Part shown: positions 15,544-23,618 of the stretch, in pieces
How the letters are laid out: every line of letters starts with the position of its first letter
Position numbering within the stretch: the stretch's first letter is position 1
Origin: CAZTAR01 sp043813895
Lineage (GTDB): Bacteria > Planctomycetota > Phycisphaerae > UBA1845 > UTPLA1
Reading direction: 5' to 3'
DNA length: 64,000 nt
Assembly: GCA_043813895.1 (NCBI GenBank)
Contig: JBDRKQ010000020.1
Span: 3,523 to 67,522, forward strand
The notes under the pieces: model-generated
Told to the model about the DNA's origin: nothing
The model's input: only the letters and a program-made list of their open reading frames with translations
Databases searched by the model: none
Position numbers and translations under genes: made by a program

Positions 15544-17292
15544 CTACTCGTCCGCCACACTCGCCGACTTTGGCGTCTTCTGCAGCAGCTTCGCCGCGCC
15601 GACTTCTTCGAAGCGGGAGAGGTCCGTCCAGAAGGTGCCGTCGCCGGCGTAGAAGAGCTGGATCGACTGCGGGTCGAAGTTCTCGGCGAAGGTGTAGAGG
15701 TTGTAGGCCTGCGGGCTGCCGAAGGCGTCTACTAGAAGTTTGTAGCCCTGGGCCTCGGCCGAATTCTTCAGCTTCTCCACGTCGGTTCGTGCGCGGCCGA
15801 GGATCTCGATGCGCTTTGCGTCCAGCTCGGCGACCTGCTGTTGGATCGTGGCGATTTCCAGGGCGGCCTGGGCGTCTACCTCGGCCGCTTCTTTCTCCGC
15901 GCCTGCTCCGGTGTTAGCCACCATGACGCGGGTATCGGCCTTGACCATCTCCCGTGCGATCTCTACCTGCTTCTGGATTTCCTCGAGATGGGCTTTGACG
16001 GTGGCGGCCTCGCGCTGCTGCTCCTTGGTGATCTGTTTTTCGATGGCGATGTAGCTCTGCTGGATCGTCCGCTTGAGGTCCTCTGTGACCTCGTCGCCCT
16101 TTTCGCCACCCTGCGGGGCGTGCACCTCGATCTCGCGGACGAGCGCCAGTAGCACCTCGACGTTGTTTCGGCGGCAGACGCGCTGCAGCTCTTTCGTCAT
16201 CTCCTGTTGGAACTTCTCGCGTTTTTCACCCTGGATGAAGTCTCGCGCGGCATAGGTGGAGCCGATGTTTCGGCAGATCGAGCGGAGCCGGGGGCCGATC
16301 ACTTTGTCGAGCACGCGGTCCACGTTGCCGAAGTCGTTGATGATCGACGACGCGTGCTGCGGGTGGATTCCCCAGACGACCGTGACGCCGACGCGAATGA
16401 GGTAGCCGGTGTCGGAGGGGAAGGAGATGCGGTAGTTGGCGTCTTGGCCGGTCTTGACCTGCGAATACTCGTTGAAGCCGATCTCGATGGGCGTGACCTT
16501 CTGGAGCTTGGGGTTGATGAAATAGACGCCGGGCTGGATGACGTCCGCCAAGGTGCCTCGCTGGCCCGGCTTGGCAAGGGGCCGCGCATTGGCTGCCACG
16601 GTCTCAACGGGGGCTGATGTTGCGCCTTCGCCTTCCGCTTCGGGCGCGCCGTCGTCGGGGACGCCGTGGGCCAGCTCGGAGAGGCCCTCGGAGGAATCGA
16701 TCTCCGGCTGTTCACCGAAGAGATTGGTCACGACGCCGACGAAGCCTGCCGGAATGACCACGGCGGGATACAACTCAACCTCGTAGAGGTAGGGGTTGAT
16801 CTTGTAGGTTCCGGGCGTGAGGACCTCCGCGAGGATGCCGCGCATACCGGATTCTCGCGTCACGATGGTCTGGCCGGGCGGGGGATCGATTCCGACCTTT
16901 CGCGTGACGACGCCGATCTTGGGGAACCTGCCTTTGAATTCGAACTTGCCGGCGCGGAGTTGATCCCGTTGTGATGCGTCGAGCGAGTGTATCCACTCCC
17001 AGGTGGCGGGGTCGCCCGACGGGATGACGGTCAGGTCCTTCAGTTCCCAGTTGAAGCGGATGGGGTCGCGGTAATGCCGGCCGGGTCCGAGGACATCGGC
17101 CTGAATGCCGCGTTGTCCCGGCTCCGTCGCGACCAACTGGCCGGGCGGTAGCTCGGTTCCCATCTTGCGGATGAGGACGGCGCACTGATCCGGCGGGACG
17201 TACACGCGGCATGTGAGCCACAAGATTGCCAAGAGGCCGGCAGTCGTCGCCAATGCGATCCCCACGATGAGCTTGATGTATCGCTTGATCAC
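15544..17292 (-). CDS. Large SPFH/band-7 membrane protein with three N-terminal modules
   Basis: A 582-residue protein with one N-terminal transmembrane segment (residues 5-28). The SPFH (stomatin/flotillin) core lies around residues 265-420, followed by a long charged coiled coil (about 420-530, rich in E, K, A and Q). Before the core, a short module G-x-RG-x-x-A-[DE]-V-x-x-PG-x-Y-x-x-[ND]P occurs three times: residues about 59-77, 149-167 and 243-261. Between the second and third is a low-complexity acidic linker (PEAEGEGATSAP). SPFH proteins form membrane-bound rings or cages that organise membrane domains. It overlaps the preceding SPFH gene by 4 bp, so the two probably assemble together. 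Confidence 0.85.
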   Translation of the reverse strand: MIKRYIKLIVGIALATTAGLLAILWLTCRVYVPPDQCAVLIRKMGTELPPGQLVATEPGQRGIQADVLGPGRHYRDPIRFNWELKDLTVIPSGDPATWEWIHSLDASQRDQLRAGKFEFKGRFPKIGVVTRKVGIDPPPGQTIVTRESGMRGILAEVLTPGTYKINPYLYEVELYPAVVIPAGFVGVVTNLFGEQPEIDSSEGLSELAHGVPDDGAPEAEGEGATSAPVETVAANARPLAKPGQRGTLADVIQPGVYFINPKLQKVTPIEIGFNEYSQVKTGQDANYRISFPSDTGYLIRVGVTVVWGIHPQHASSIINDFGNVDRVLDKVIGPRLRSICRNIGSTYAARDFIQGEKREKFQQEMTKELQRVCRRNNVEVLLALVREIEVHAPQGGEKGDEVTEDLKRTIQQSYIAIEKQITKEQQREAATVKAHLEEIQKQVEIAREMVKADTRVMVANTGAGAEKEAAEVDAQAALEIATIQQQVAELDAKRIEILGRARTDVEKLKNSAEAQGYKLLVDAFGSPQAYNLYTFAENFDPQSIQLFYAGDGTFWTDLSRFEEVGAAKLLQKTPKSASVADE

Positions 17293-18878
17293 TGGGCACC
17301 TCCTTGAGATCGCGCGGTGTTAAAGTCTTGGAATGACTTGAATATCTCCGCGAAGGGTCCGTCAGTGTTGCTGAGGATCGACTTGATGGAGGGTGCGACC
17401 TTTTTCACGAAGAACTGTTGGGCATAGGTGTATCCATCGCCGAAGGCGGCGACCGCGTCGCGAAGCGGCTCGGCCCGGGCCTGGTACTCGAAGAGAATGA
17501 CGTTCGCTTCGGCCTGTCCCCGAGAACGGATGGCGGCGGCCTCTTTCGTGGCGGCTTCGAGTGCGAGCTTGGCCACTTCCAGTTCTCGCAGGGCATGGGT
17601 GACGGAGACGACCTTGCGTTGTTCGGCTTCTTTGATGACGGTGACGACGCTTCGTTTGGCGTCACCGACATCTCGGTTTTGCGCCTGCATCTCCTGTTGT
17701 TCCACGAGCCTCGCCTCGGCCCGTGCTTCTTCCATCTGGTTTGTGTAGCGGTCGACCTCTTGATCGGCCTGCTCGCGTTGGCTGATGAGGGCGGCGATTT
17801 CGTCCGGCGGCTGGATGTCTCGGACCAAGGCCGACCGGATTTCGATGCCCTGCAAGCGGCACTCGTTTCGCAGCTCCGCCAGCAGGCGGTCCTGGAATGC
17901 CGTTCGCGTCTTGCCGCTGATGAACTCGCGGGCCCGGAGTTTGGAGCCCTGGATTCGAGCGATGCTGCGGGCGTTCGGCAGGATGATCTTGTTGAGGATG
18001 TCGTCCTTGTCACCGTAGGCGACGGTGACCTCGGCGACGTGGTCGGGAGAGATCGCCCATTCGATCGTGCCTTCGATCGTGATGGTGAAGCTGTCGGCGG
18101 AAGGGAAGTGGATTGCGTCGTCGCCGAGCATGTCGTACTTCTGGCTGCGCAGGTCCACGATTTCGATCTGCTTGAGATAGGGGTTGTAGTATTCGAGGCC
18201 GGCTTCGAGCGTTGCGCGCTGCACGCCCTTTTCGTTTGGCATGACGGTGTAGGTGTTTTTCTTCACGGGATCGGTCCCGCTGAGGAGGGTGACGACGCCG
18301 ACGTGGCCGGGGGGGATTTGGATCGCTTTGAACTTCTGCACCTCGTAGGCGAAGGGGTTGATGTTGTATCTGCCGGGCTCGAGGTGGGCGGCCACGGGAC
18401 CGCGTTCGTCCGGCTCGGTGGCTACGGTCTTGGGGAACGGAAGCGGCTTGCCGTACTTGCGGATCTTCACGCCGACCTCGCTTTGGCCGATCAACGTTGC
18501 CTTGTCCTTGGCCCTCTTGTAAGAGTACGGGTTGGGGAAGTATCGGCCCTCGGGCAGGACTTCGTATCGAATGCCCTTGTAGCCCTTGCGAACCTGTTCC
18601 TCGGTTTCGCCCGTGGATGCGGCAATTCGGGCGACGAGCTCCGGATACAGAACGACCTGATCGTCGAACTCCTCACGCAACTCGGGCGGCAACTCCTTGC
18701 CGGTCTTGTTCACCAGGACCAGGATCTCATTTGCATTCACCTCGATGCGGATGCCGAACCAGAACACGGCGAGGATCAGGACTATCAGCATCAACACGCC
18801 TCCGATCACCGACGACACGATGGGAATGCGTGGTCGGGGGATGGAGGGCCTGACGATTCTTGGAGGCGTTCCAGACAT
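17289..18878 (-). CDS. Large SPFH/band-7 membrane protein, partner of the next gene
   Basis: A 529-residue protein with a proline-rich N-terminus (PRIVRPSIPRPRIP) and a transmembrane segment at about residues 20-43. The same ~17-residue module as in its neighbour occurs three times (about residues 101-117, 159-175 and 217-233, each ending in NP). The SPFH core follows (SFTITIEGTIEWAISPDHVA, then FISGKTRTAFQDRLLAELRN), and a coiled coil rich in Q, E, A and R runs from about 385 to 480. Overlap of 4 bp with the following SPFH gene means translational coupling. The gene is preceded by a 60-residue zinc-ribbon gene in the same direction. Confidence 0.85.
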   Translation of the reverse strand: MSGTPPRIVRPSIPRPRIPIVSSVIGGVLMLIVLILAVFWFGIRIEVNANEILVLVNKTGKELPPELREEFDDQVVLYPELVARIAASTGETEEQVRKGYKGIRYEVLPEGRYFPNPYSYKRAKDKATLIGQSEVGVKIRKYGKPLPFPKTVATEPDERGPVAAHLEPGRYNINPFAYEVQKFKAIQIPPGHVGVVTLLSGTDPVKKNTYTVMPNEKGVQRATLEAGLEYYNPYLKQIEIVDLRSQKYDMLGDDAIHFPSADSFTITIEGTIEWAISPDHVAEVTVAYGDKDDILNKIILPNARSIARIQGSKLRAREFISGKTRTAFQDRLLAELRNECRLQGIEIRSALVRDIQPPDEIAALISQREQADQEVDRYTNQMEEARAEARLVEQQEMQAQNRDVGDAKRSVVTVIKEAEQRKVVSVTHALRELEVAKLALEAATKEAAAIRSRGQAEANVILFEYQARAEPLRDAVAAFGDGYTYAQQFFVKKVAPSIKSILSNTDGPFAEIFKSFQDFNTARSQGGAQ

Positions 18879-18985
18879 GATTCCTTCCTTTCAGATCAAG
18901 GGCTTTCGCCGGTAGACAGGGTCACATCGCGACGGCCTCGGTGGCCGGGTGCTGCATTGTGCATGCAAGACTCCTGCACAACAGG

Positions 18986-19168
18986 TCATGTGAGCGGCGC
19001 TCCGCATTGTCCGCAGAACTTGGCTTCCGGCTCGTTCCCGCGGCGACATCGCGGGCACAATACGACATTGGGGCCACGGGTGGTCCGCTTACCACGCGCG
19101 CTTTGCCAAATCAACACCAGGCCGCATGCCAAACAGATCCCTATGACGAGCAGGACGATTCGTGTCAT
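18986..19168 (-). CDS. Small membrane protein with C-terminal zinc ribbon
   Basis: The 60-residue product has one hydrophobic segment (MTRIVLLVIGICLACGLVLI), a short basic linker, and a C-terminal zinc ribbon LCPRCRRGNEPEAKFCGQCG with the CxxC-x11-CxxC pattern. It begins a minus-strand run: zinc ribbon, SPFH, SPFH, with 107 bp before the first SPFH gene. Zinc ribbons of this kind often bind proteins or nucleic acid; here a scaffold role for the SPFH assembly is a guess from position. Confidence 0.7.
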   Translation of the reverse strand: MTRIVLLVIGICLACGLVLIWQSARGKRTTRGPNVVLCPRCRRGNEPEAKFCGQCGAPLT

Positions 19169-19352
19169 CGCACGGCTCCATGGCCGGGCACGGATGCGCC
19201 CAGGCCTCCGAGTGCAATATAGCCCATCCTGTCAGATAAGCGACTATAAACCGCCGTATTCCTTGGAACCCGTCCGGGCGTCGCTCCGCGTTTAGGATTC
19301 GGCCCACAAAGTGCCTGCCTGCACGCACGATGGAGGCTGCGCAGTCTGAGAG

Positions 19353-19457
19353 ACTACCACAGAATGCCTCAAAGAGCCTAGCCGGCGCCCTGTGGCACCG
19401 CCGCCAAAGGCGGCAGAAACACGGGCCAGACGCCTGTGCCACAATCCTGAGATGGGT
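19353..19457 (+). repeat. MITE-like repeat, copy 1 (ACTAC...GAGATGGGT)
   Basis: This is a diverged relative of 56594-56695: both contain GAATGCCTCAA near the left end, a TGTGGC(A/G)CCGCCG core, and GTGCCACA(A/G)TCCTGAGAT at the right. The better copy has ends ACTATCTC and GAGATAGT. It occupies a third of the 312-bp gap 19169-19480; the rest of the gap shows nothing. Confidence 0.55.
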
Positions 19458-19480
19458 CCCCACTGCGTATGGGTGGTCCG

Positions 19481-21106
19481 TTACCGGTTTCCGCTGCCCG
19501 CCGGCGCGTTCAAGTCGTAAACCAGGTAGTTATTGTTACGTTTGAAAACCGAAAAGGTCGACGCCAAGAACTCCCGCAGTTTCCTCTGCCGTTGGAACTC
19601 CTCGCTCGCCGATGCCAGCACCACGATGAAGTACTCGGCATCCCTCTTGTTCCGCAGCATCTGAAAACGTTCCTCCACTGACAATGGGAGGCGCCCCATC
19701 TCTGCCTCCTTTCTGAGATCTGCCCCGTGGGGCCAGTTTTCGCCCGCAAGTCCTCCGTGGTATTGCAGTGGTCTTCCGTAGTTTGACGCCAGCCAGATGG
19801 TTCTGTCGCTGTGGCGCACCACATTGCCGATTTCTTCCCAGAGACCGATCACAGGCCTGTAATCAGACTTGTCCCGCCGTGTGTAGGCGCCGTGTGTATT
19901 CGCAACCAGGAAGAGTGCCAGCACGGCACAGATGGAGATGCGATAGAACCGGTTCCGCGAGGCCTTGCTCAATCGGCTCATAACCAGTGCGGCCACCGGC
20001 CCCAACCCAAGCGCGACGACGGGAATGAAAGGCAATTGATAGTAATTGTGCGTGGGTGTGTGATAACTGCAGAACAGTGAGAAGGCACAATAGCCGACGA
20101 AGAGCCCGACCAGCAATCCTCGACTCAGCCCACGGGGAAGCAGCATCGTTCCCAAGATTGCTGCAATGACGGCCACATGCCCCACGACATCCTGCGTCAT
20201 GCGCAGCCAGCCGCTCCAGAAGAAGGACCGCCCCAGCAAGTGAGGTAGAAGCGTCCCCTTGATTTGGCCTGTTAGGAAACTCTCGACACAGGTTCCGTAA
20301 ACGAAGAAGACCAGAACGGGCGACAGACTCGTCAACGCGAATACAAGCGTGCTGCGACTCAGCAGCGTCTGCCGTATGCCGTGTTTTTGGATGCCTAGAG
20401 ACAGGAAGGCGGCGAATACAAAGAAGGCGGCGAACGGCTTGACAAGAATGGCCGCGCCGGACGCTAGCCCGGCCATGACCAAGCGGCGATTCGACGGGTG
20501 TTCGTAATAGCGATACGCCTTGAAGAGGCTGAGAATAATCAGCATCACCATGAGTGGGTCGGGCTGAAAACTGGTGCTGGCCGGAATGCTAAAAGGGACA
20601 AGGAGATAGAACGCGGCGGCAAAAAGTGCTCCGTCGCCCGAAGTGATTCGCCTGGCCAAGAGGTATAGGAAGACGCCGCCGATCAGCCAGAATGTCACAG
20701 AGAAGAGCCTGGGAATCCAAAGATGTTCGTTGCCCACAATGCGGTAGGCAAGGCTGGCCAGCATCTCCATGACCGGTGGTTCAAGAATGCCCTGCTGTTC
20801 TTTGGAGGCAATGGCGCTGCGCCTCAGCGCTTCAGGAACGTCCGCATCAGTCTCGTAGTAATAGGCGCGCGCAATGAGCGCCGAGCGGTACTGCCGTGCG
20901 CCGTGGAAGTCCAACGGCGGCTGGTCAAGGCTAAGCAACCGCACAAGCAGGGCGGTAACGAAGAGAATCAACAGGACCGCAGCGCGGGAAAGAGGATGAC
21001 GGAGAAACGGAGTCTCCCTTGCCACCTCCACGGCGCGCTCACGCGACAAATCGGCACCAGACGATGTGGAGATCGTTCGCTGCCTGGCGGTTCTACGTTT
21101 GGACAT
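19481..21106 (-). CDS. ArnT/PMT-like membrane glycosyltransferase (GT39/GT83 type)
   Basis: The 541-residue protein has a basic N-terminus and about ten transmembrane helices between residues 40 and 430, then a soluble C-terminal domain. After the first helix comes LDQPPLDFHGARQYRSALIA, the periplasmic loop where this family usually has acidic catalytic residues. PLAxRI-like and PFSIPASTSFQPDPLMVMLI phrases are typical of dolichyl/undecaprenyl-phosphate-sugar transferases. It likely moves a sugar from a polyprenyl-phosphate carrier to a glycan, lipid or protein outside the membrane. Substrate and acceptor cannot be read from the sequence, and no partner gene is adjacent. Confidence 0.75.
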   Translation of the reverse strand: MSKRRTARQRTISTSSGADLSRERAVEVARETPFLRHPLSRAAVLLILFVTALLVRLLSLDQPPLDFHGARQYRSALIARAYYYETDADVPEALRRSAIASKEQQGILEPPVMEMLASLAYRIVGNEHLWIPRLFSVTFWLIGGVFLYLLARRITSGDGALFAAAFYLLVPFSIPASTSFQPDPLMVMLIILSLFKAYRYYEHPSNRRLVMAGLASGAAILVKPFAAFFVFAAFLSLGIQKHGIRQTLLSRSTLVFALTSLSPVLVFFVYGTCVESFLTGQIKGTLLPHLLGRSFFWSGWLRMTQDVVGHVAVIAAILGTMLLPRGLSRGLLVGLFVGYCAFSLFCSYHTPTHNYYQLPFIPVVALGLGPVAALVMSRLSKASRNRFYRISICAVLALFLVANTHGAYTRRDKSDYRPVIGLWEEIGNVVRHSDRTIWLASNYGRPLQYHGGLAGENWPHGADLRKEAEMGRLPLSVEERFQMLRNKRDAEYFIVVLASASEEFQRQRKLREFLASTFSVFKRNNNYLVYDLNAPAGSGNR

Positions 21107-21666
21107 TGGCTAGCCTCAGCCAGATAGCTCCCGGAGCGCCGGTTCCCTGCAGCGAGAGCGACGGCACAGAGAAGCGGTCAACTCTGCTCGAATGGTAATC
21201 CGAGACCACTAATTCTGGAAGACGCCATCGTGGGTGCAGCACACGCAACGAGGTTAAGTCTCGCGGGTGTCGCGCGGACGCTTATCCGAGCCCGACGAGG
21301 CGAATCGCAGGTTCTTGGTTATCCTCGTCGGTCACGGGGGCTGACGCTACTGTCGCCGTCCGACACAGGGGTCGGACGCTACGTTCGGTATCGCAGCGCG
21401 CAGGATCTGTCGCGCATCCGCGTCTTCTCCGGCCGGCCTGCGGCTGTCGCGGAATCGTGATCCGCTCTGTATAATGTCTTGTCTTGATGGTGGCCGTTGG
21501 CGTGGGAATCCGGGCTGCTCCCTCGGCGCGCGGGTGCCACCGGCAGCTCGTCTGCCAATGCGGGGTCAGTGGTCGCGCCGGCGGACAAGCCGCCAGTGGC
21601 ACGCACAGACGTTGGCAACCCGTCGTTTGACGTGCGACGGAGCACTGGACGAAAGCGAGAGACGAC
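21107..21666. repeat. Intergenic repeats upstream of iorA
   Basis: This 560-bp gap has no credible gene. At 21357-21382 is a palindromic unit with CGTCCGACACAGGGGTCGGA, reverse-complementary to a unit at 23293-23318. At 21532-21604 is an imperfect two-armed copy of the 30-bp inverted repeat seen between nuoA and nuoB (arms 21532-21561 and 21575-21604). Promoter elements for iorA must lie here but are not obvious. Confidence 0.65.
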
Positions 21667-23289
21667 ATGAGCGAACTGCTTTTGGGGGACGAGGCGGTCG
21701 GACTTGCGGCCATCGACGCCGGAATCAGTGGGATGTTCGGGTATCCAGGGACGCCTTCGACCGAGATCTTCGAGTTTGTCGAGCGGCGCACCGAAGGGAA
21801 CGATGCTGTCGTCGCCCGGTGGTCCGCCAACGAGAAGGTCGCCTACGAAGAGGCGATGGGGATGTCCTTCGCAGGCAAGCGTTCTCTCGTTTCGATGAAG
21901 CACGTGGGCCTGAACGTCGCGGCCGATCCTTTTATGAGTTCCGCCTTGACGGGCGCGCGCGGGGGGCTGGTTCTGGCCGTCGCCGACGATCCCGGGATGC
22001 ACTCATCGCAGAACGAACAGGACTCTCGAGTTCTGAGCGACTTCGCGTCGATACCCGTCTTCGAGCCTGCGAACCAGCAGGAAGCATACGACATGACGCG
22101 TGAGGCCTTCGAGTTCTCCGAGCGCATGGAGATGCCTGTGATGATGCGCCTCGTCACGCGCCTCGCGCACAGCCGCGCCGCGGTCGAGTCCGCGCCGCCC
22201 GCCGAGCCGAAGCAGATCAAAGGGCCGGTCAATTGGCGGCAGTGGACGTTGTTGCCGCCGAATGCGCGGAAACGGTACCGGCACCTGCTCGATCTCGTGC
22301 CGAAGATGCGTGACTACTCGGAGCACTCGCCATTCAACCGGCTGGAGCTTCGCGGCCCGAAGGGGATTCTGGCCACGGGCATCGCCTACAACTACGTCCG
22401 CGAGGTTATCGGCACGGATTCGAACTACTCGCTGCTGAAGATCAGCGTCTATCCGGCTCCGACGCGGTTGATTCGGGATCTCGTGACGCATTGCGAGGAT
22501 GTGCTCGTGGTGGAAGAGGGCTATCCGTACATCGAGACGCAGATCAACGGCGTCATTGGCGTTCCCGGCCGGGCGATTCGCGGGAAGCGCCAGGGTGCGT
22601 TGCCGATGGACGGCGAGATGACGTTCGAGAAGGTTCGGGCCGGGCTCGGCATGGAGCCTTTGCCGTCGCTGGACCCGGTGGAGACACTGCCGACGCGCCC
22701 GCCTCGTCTCTGCGACGGCTGCCCGCACAGCGACACCTTCAAGGCGATGATCGAGGCCACGGAGCAGGATGTGTCGCCCTGTTTCATGAGCGACATCGGT
22801 TGCTACACGCTGGGCGCCCTGCAGCCGTACAACGCCGTGCACACGTGCGTGGACATGGGGGCGTCGGTTTCCATGGCGATCGGCGCGGCGAAGGCCGGCG
22901 TCCACCCGATCGTGTCCACGATCGGTGATTCGACGTTCACGCACTCGGGCATGACGGGCATGATTGGTGCGGCAAAAGAAGACGCCAACATGACCGTGCT
23001 GATTCTGGATAACTCCACGACCGCAATGACGGGCGGCCAAGGCATCTTCGCCACGCAGGAGGATCTGATTCGGCTTCTGAAGGGCCTGGGCGTCAATGAA
23101 GAGCACATCGTTCAAATACAGCCGACGCCCAAGAACCACGACAAGAACGTCGCGCTGATTCGCAAGGAGATCGAGCACCGCGGGTTATCCGTCGTCGTGG
23201 CATGTCGGCCCTGCATTGTGTCTTCCAGGAAGGCAGTGCAAACCGCCGCCAAGAACCGCGAATCCGAGAAGCAAACGGCCGTAAGTTGA
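21667..23289 (+). CDS. iorA: Indolepyruvate ferredoxin oxidoreductase alpha subunit, lacking the ferredoxin domain
   Basis: The 540-residue protein has the IorA layout: an N-terminal pyrimidine-binding domain (GISGMFGYPGTPSTEI, then SANEKVAYEEAMGMSFAGKR), a middle transketolase-C-like domain, and a C-terminal thiamine diphosphate domain (LCDGCPHSDTF; IGDSTFTHSGMTGMIGAAK; LDNSTTAMTGGQ). The enzyme oxidatively decarboxylates arylpyruvates to aryl-acyl-CoA, reducing ferredoxin. Known family members go on with a domain holding two [4Fe-4S] clusters (CxxCxxC); here the protein ends soon after VVACRPCIV with no such motif. The next gene encodes IorB fused to an ADP-forming acyl-CoA synthetase, so both subunits are present. 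Confidence 0.9.
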   Translation: MSELLLGDEAVGLAAIDAGISGMFGYPGTPSTEIFEFVERRTEGNDAVVARWSANEKVAYEEAMGMSFAGKRSLVSMKHVGLNVAADPFMSSALTGARGGLVLAVADDPGMHSSQNEQDSRVLSDFASIPVFEPANQQEAYDMTREAFEFSERMEMPVMMRLVTRLAHSRAAVESAPPAEPKQIKGPVNWRQWTLLPPNARKRYRHLLDLVPKMRDYSEHSPFNRLELRGPKGILATGIAYNYVREVIGTDSNYSLLKISVYPAPTRLIRDLVTHCEDVLVVEEGYPYIETQINGVIGVPGRAIRGKRQGALPMDGEMTFEKVRAGLGMEPLPSLDPVETLPTRPPRLCDGCPHSDTFKAMIEATEQDVSPCFMSDIGCYTLGALQPYNAVHTCVDMGASVSMAIGAAKAGVHPIVSTIGDSTFTHSGMTGMIGAAKEDANMTVLILDNSTTAMTGGQGIFATQEDLIRLLKGLGVNEEHIVQIQPTPKNHDKNVALIRKEIEHRGLSVVVACRPCIVSSRKAVQTAAKNRESEKQTAVS

Positions 23290-23618
23290 TGAGTAGCGTC
23301 CGACCCCCGTGTCGGACGGCTCAGGTAGCGTCGGCCCCCCCCGTGGCCGACGAGGAATATGAGATGTTCTCTACGGCGGACAGGGGCGTCGGCCGCTACG
23401 GGTCTGGCCTGTTTGGGCGTTGACCGCTCCCTTACGGTCGCGGCTCTGATCTGCGTCGGCCGACGCGGGGGACGGCCGCTACGGGTCAGTGACCCAACAG
23501 ACGGGACGTCGGCGCCACGGGCAAGGCCGCGCGGACTGACCCTTGACAGGGCGTCGCATCGTCAAGGGCAGGCGTCCGCGGCTCTTCGCCCGGTTTGTTG
23601 AAGAGGGAGTTCGCACTG
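23290..23618. repeat. Repeats between iorA and the iorB fusion gene
   Basis: The 329-bp gap holds palindromic units at 23293-23319 and 23335-23362 (GTAGCGTC-GGCC and variants) and a copy of the 27-bp repeat at 23423-23448. A further piece near 23520 contains GGCCGCGCGGACTGA, resembling the 31-bp repeat. The two genes are still probably one unit, because no terminator is clear. Confidence 0.6.
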
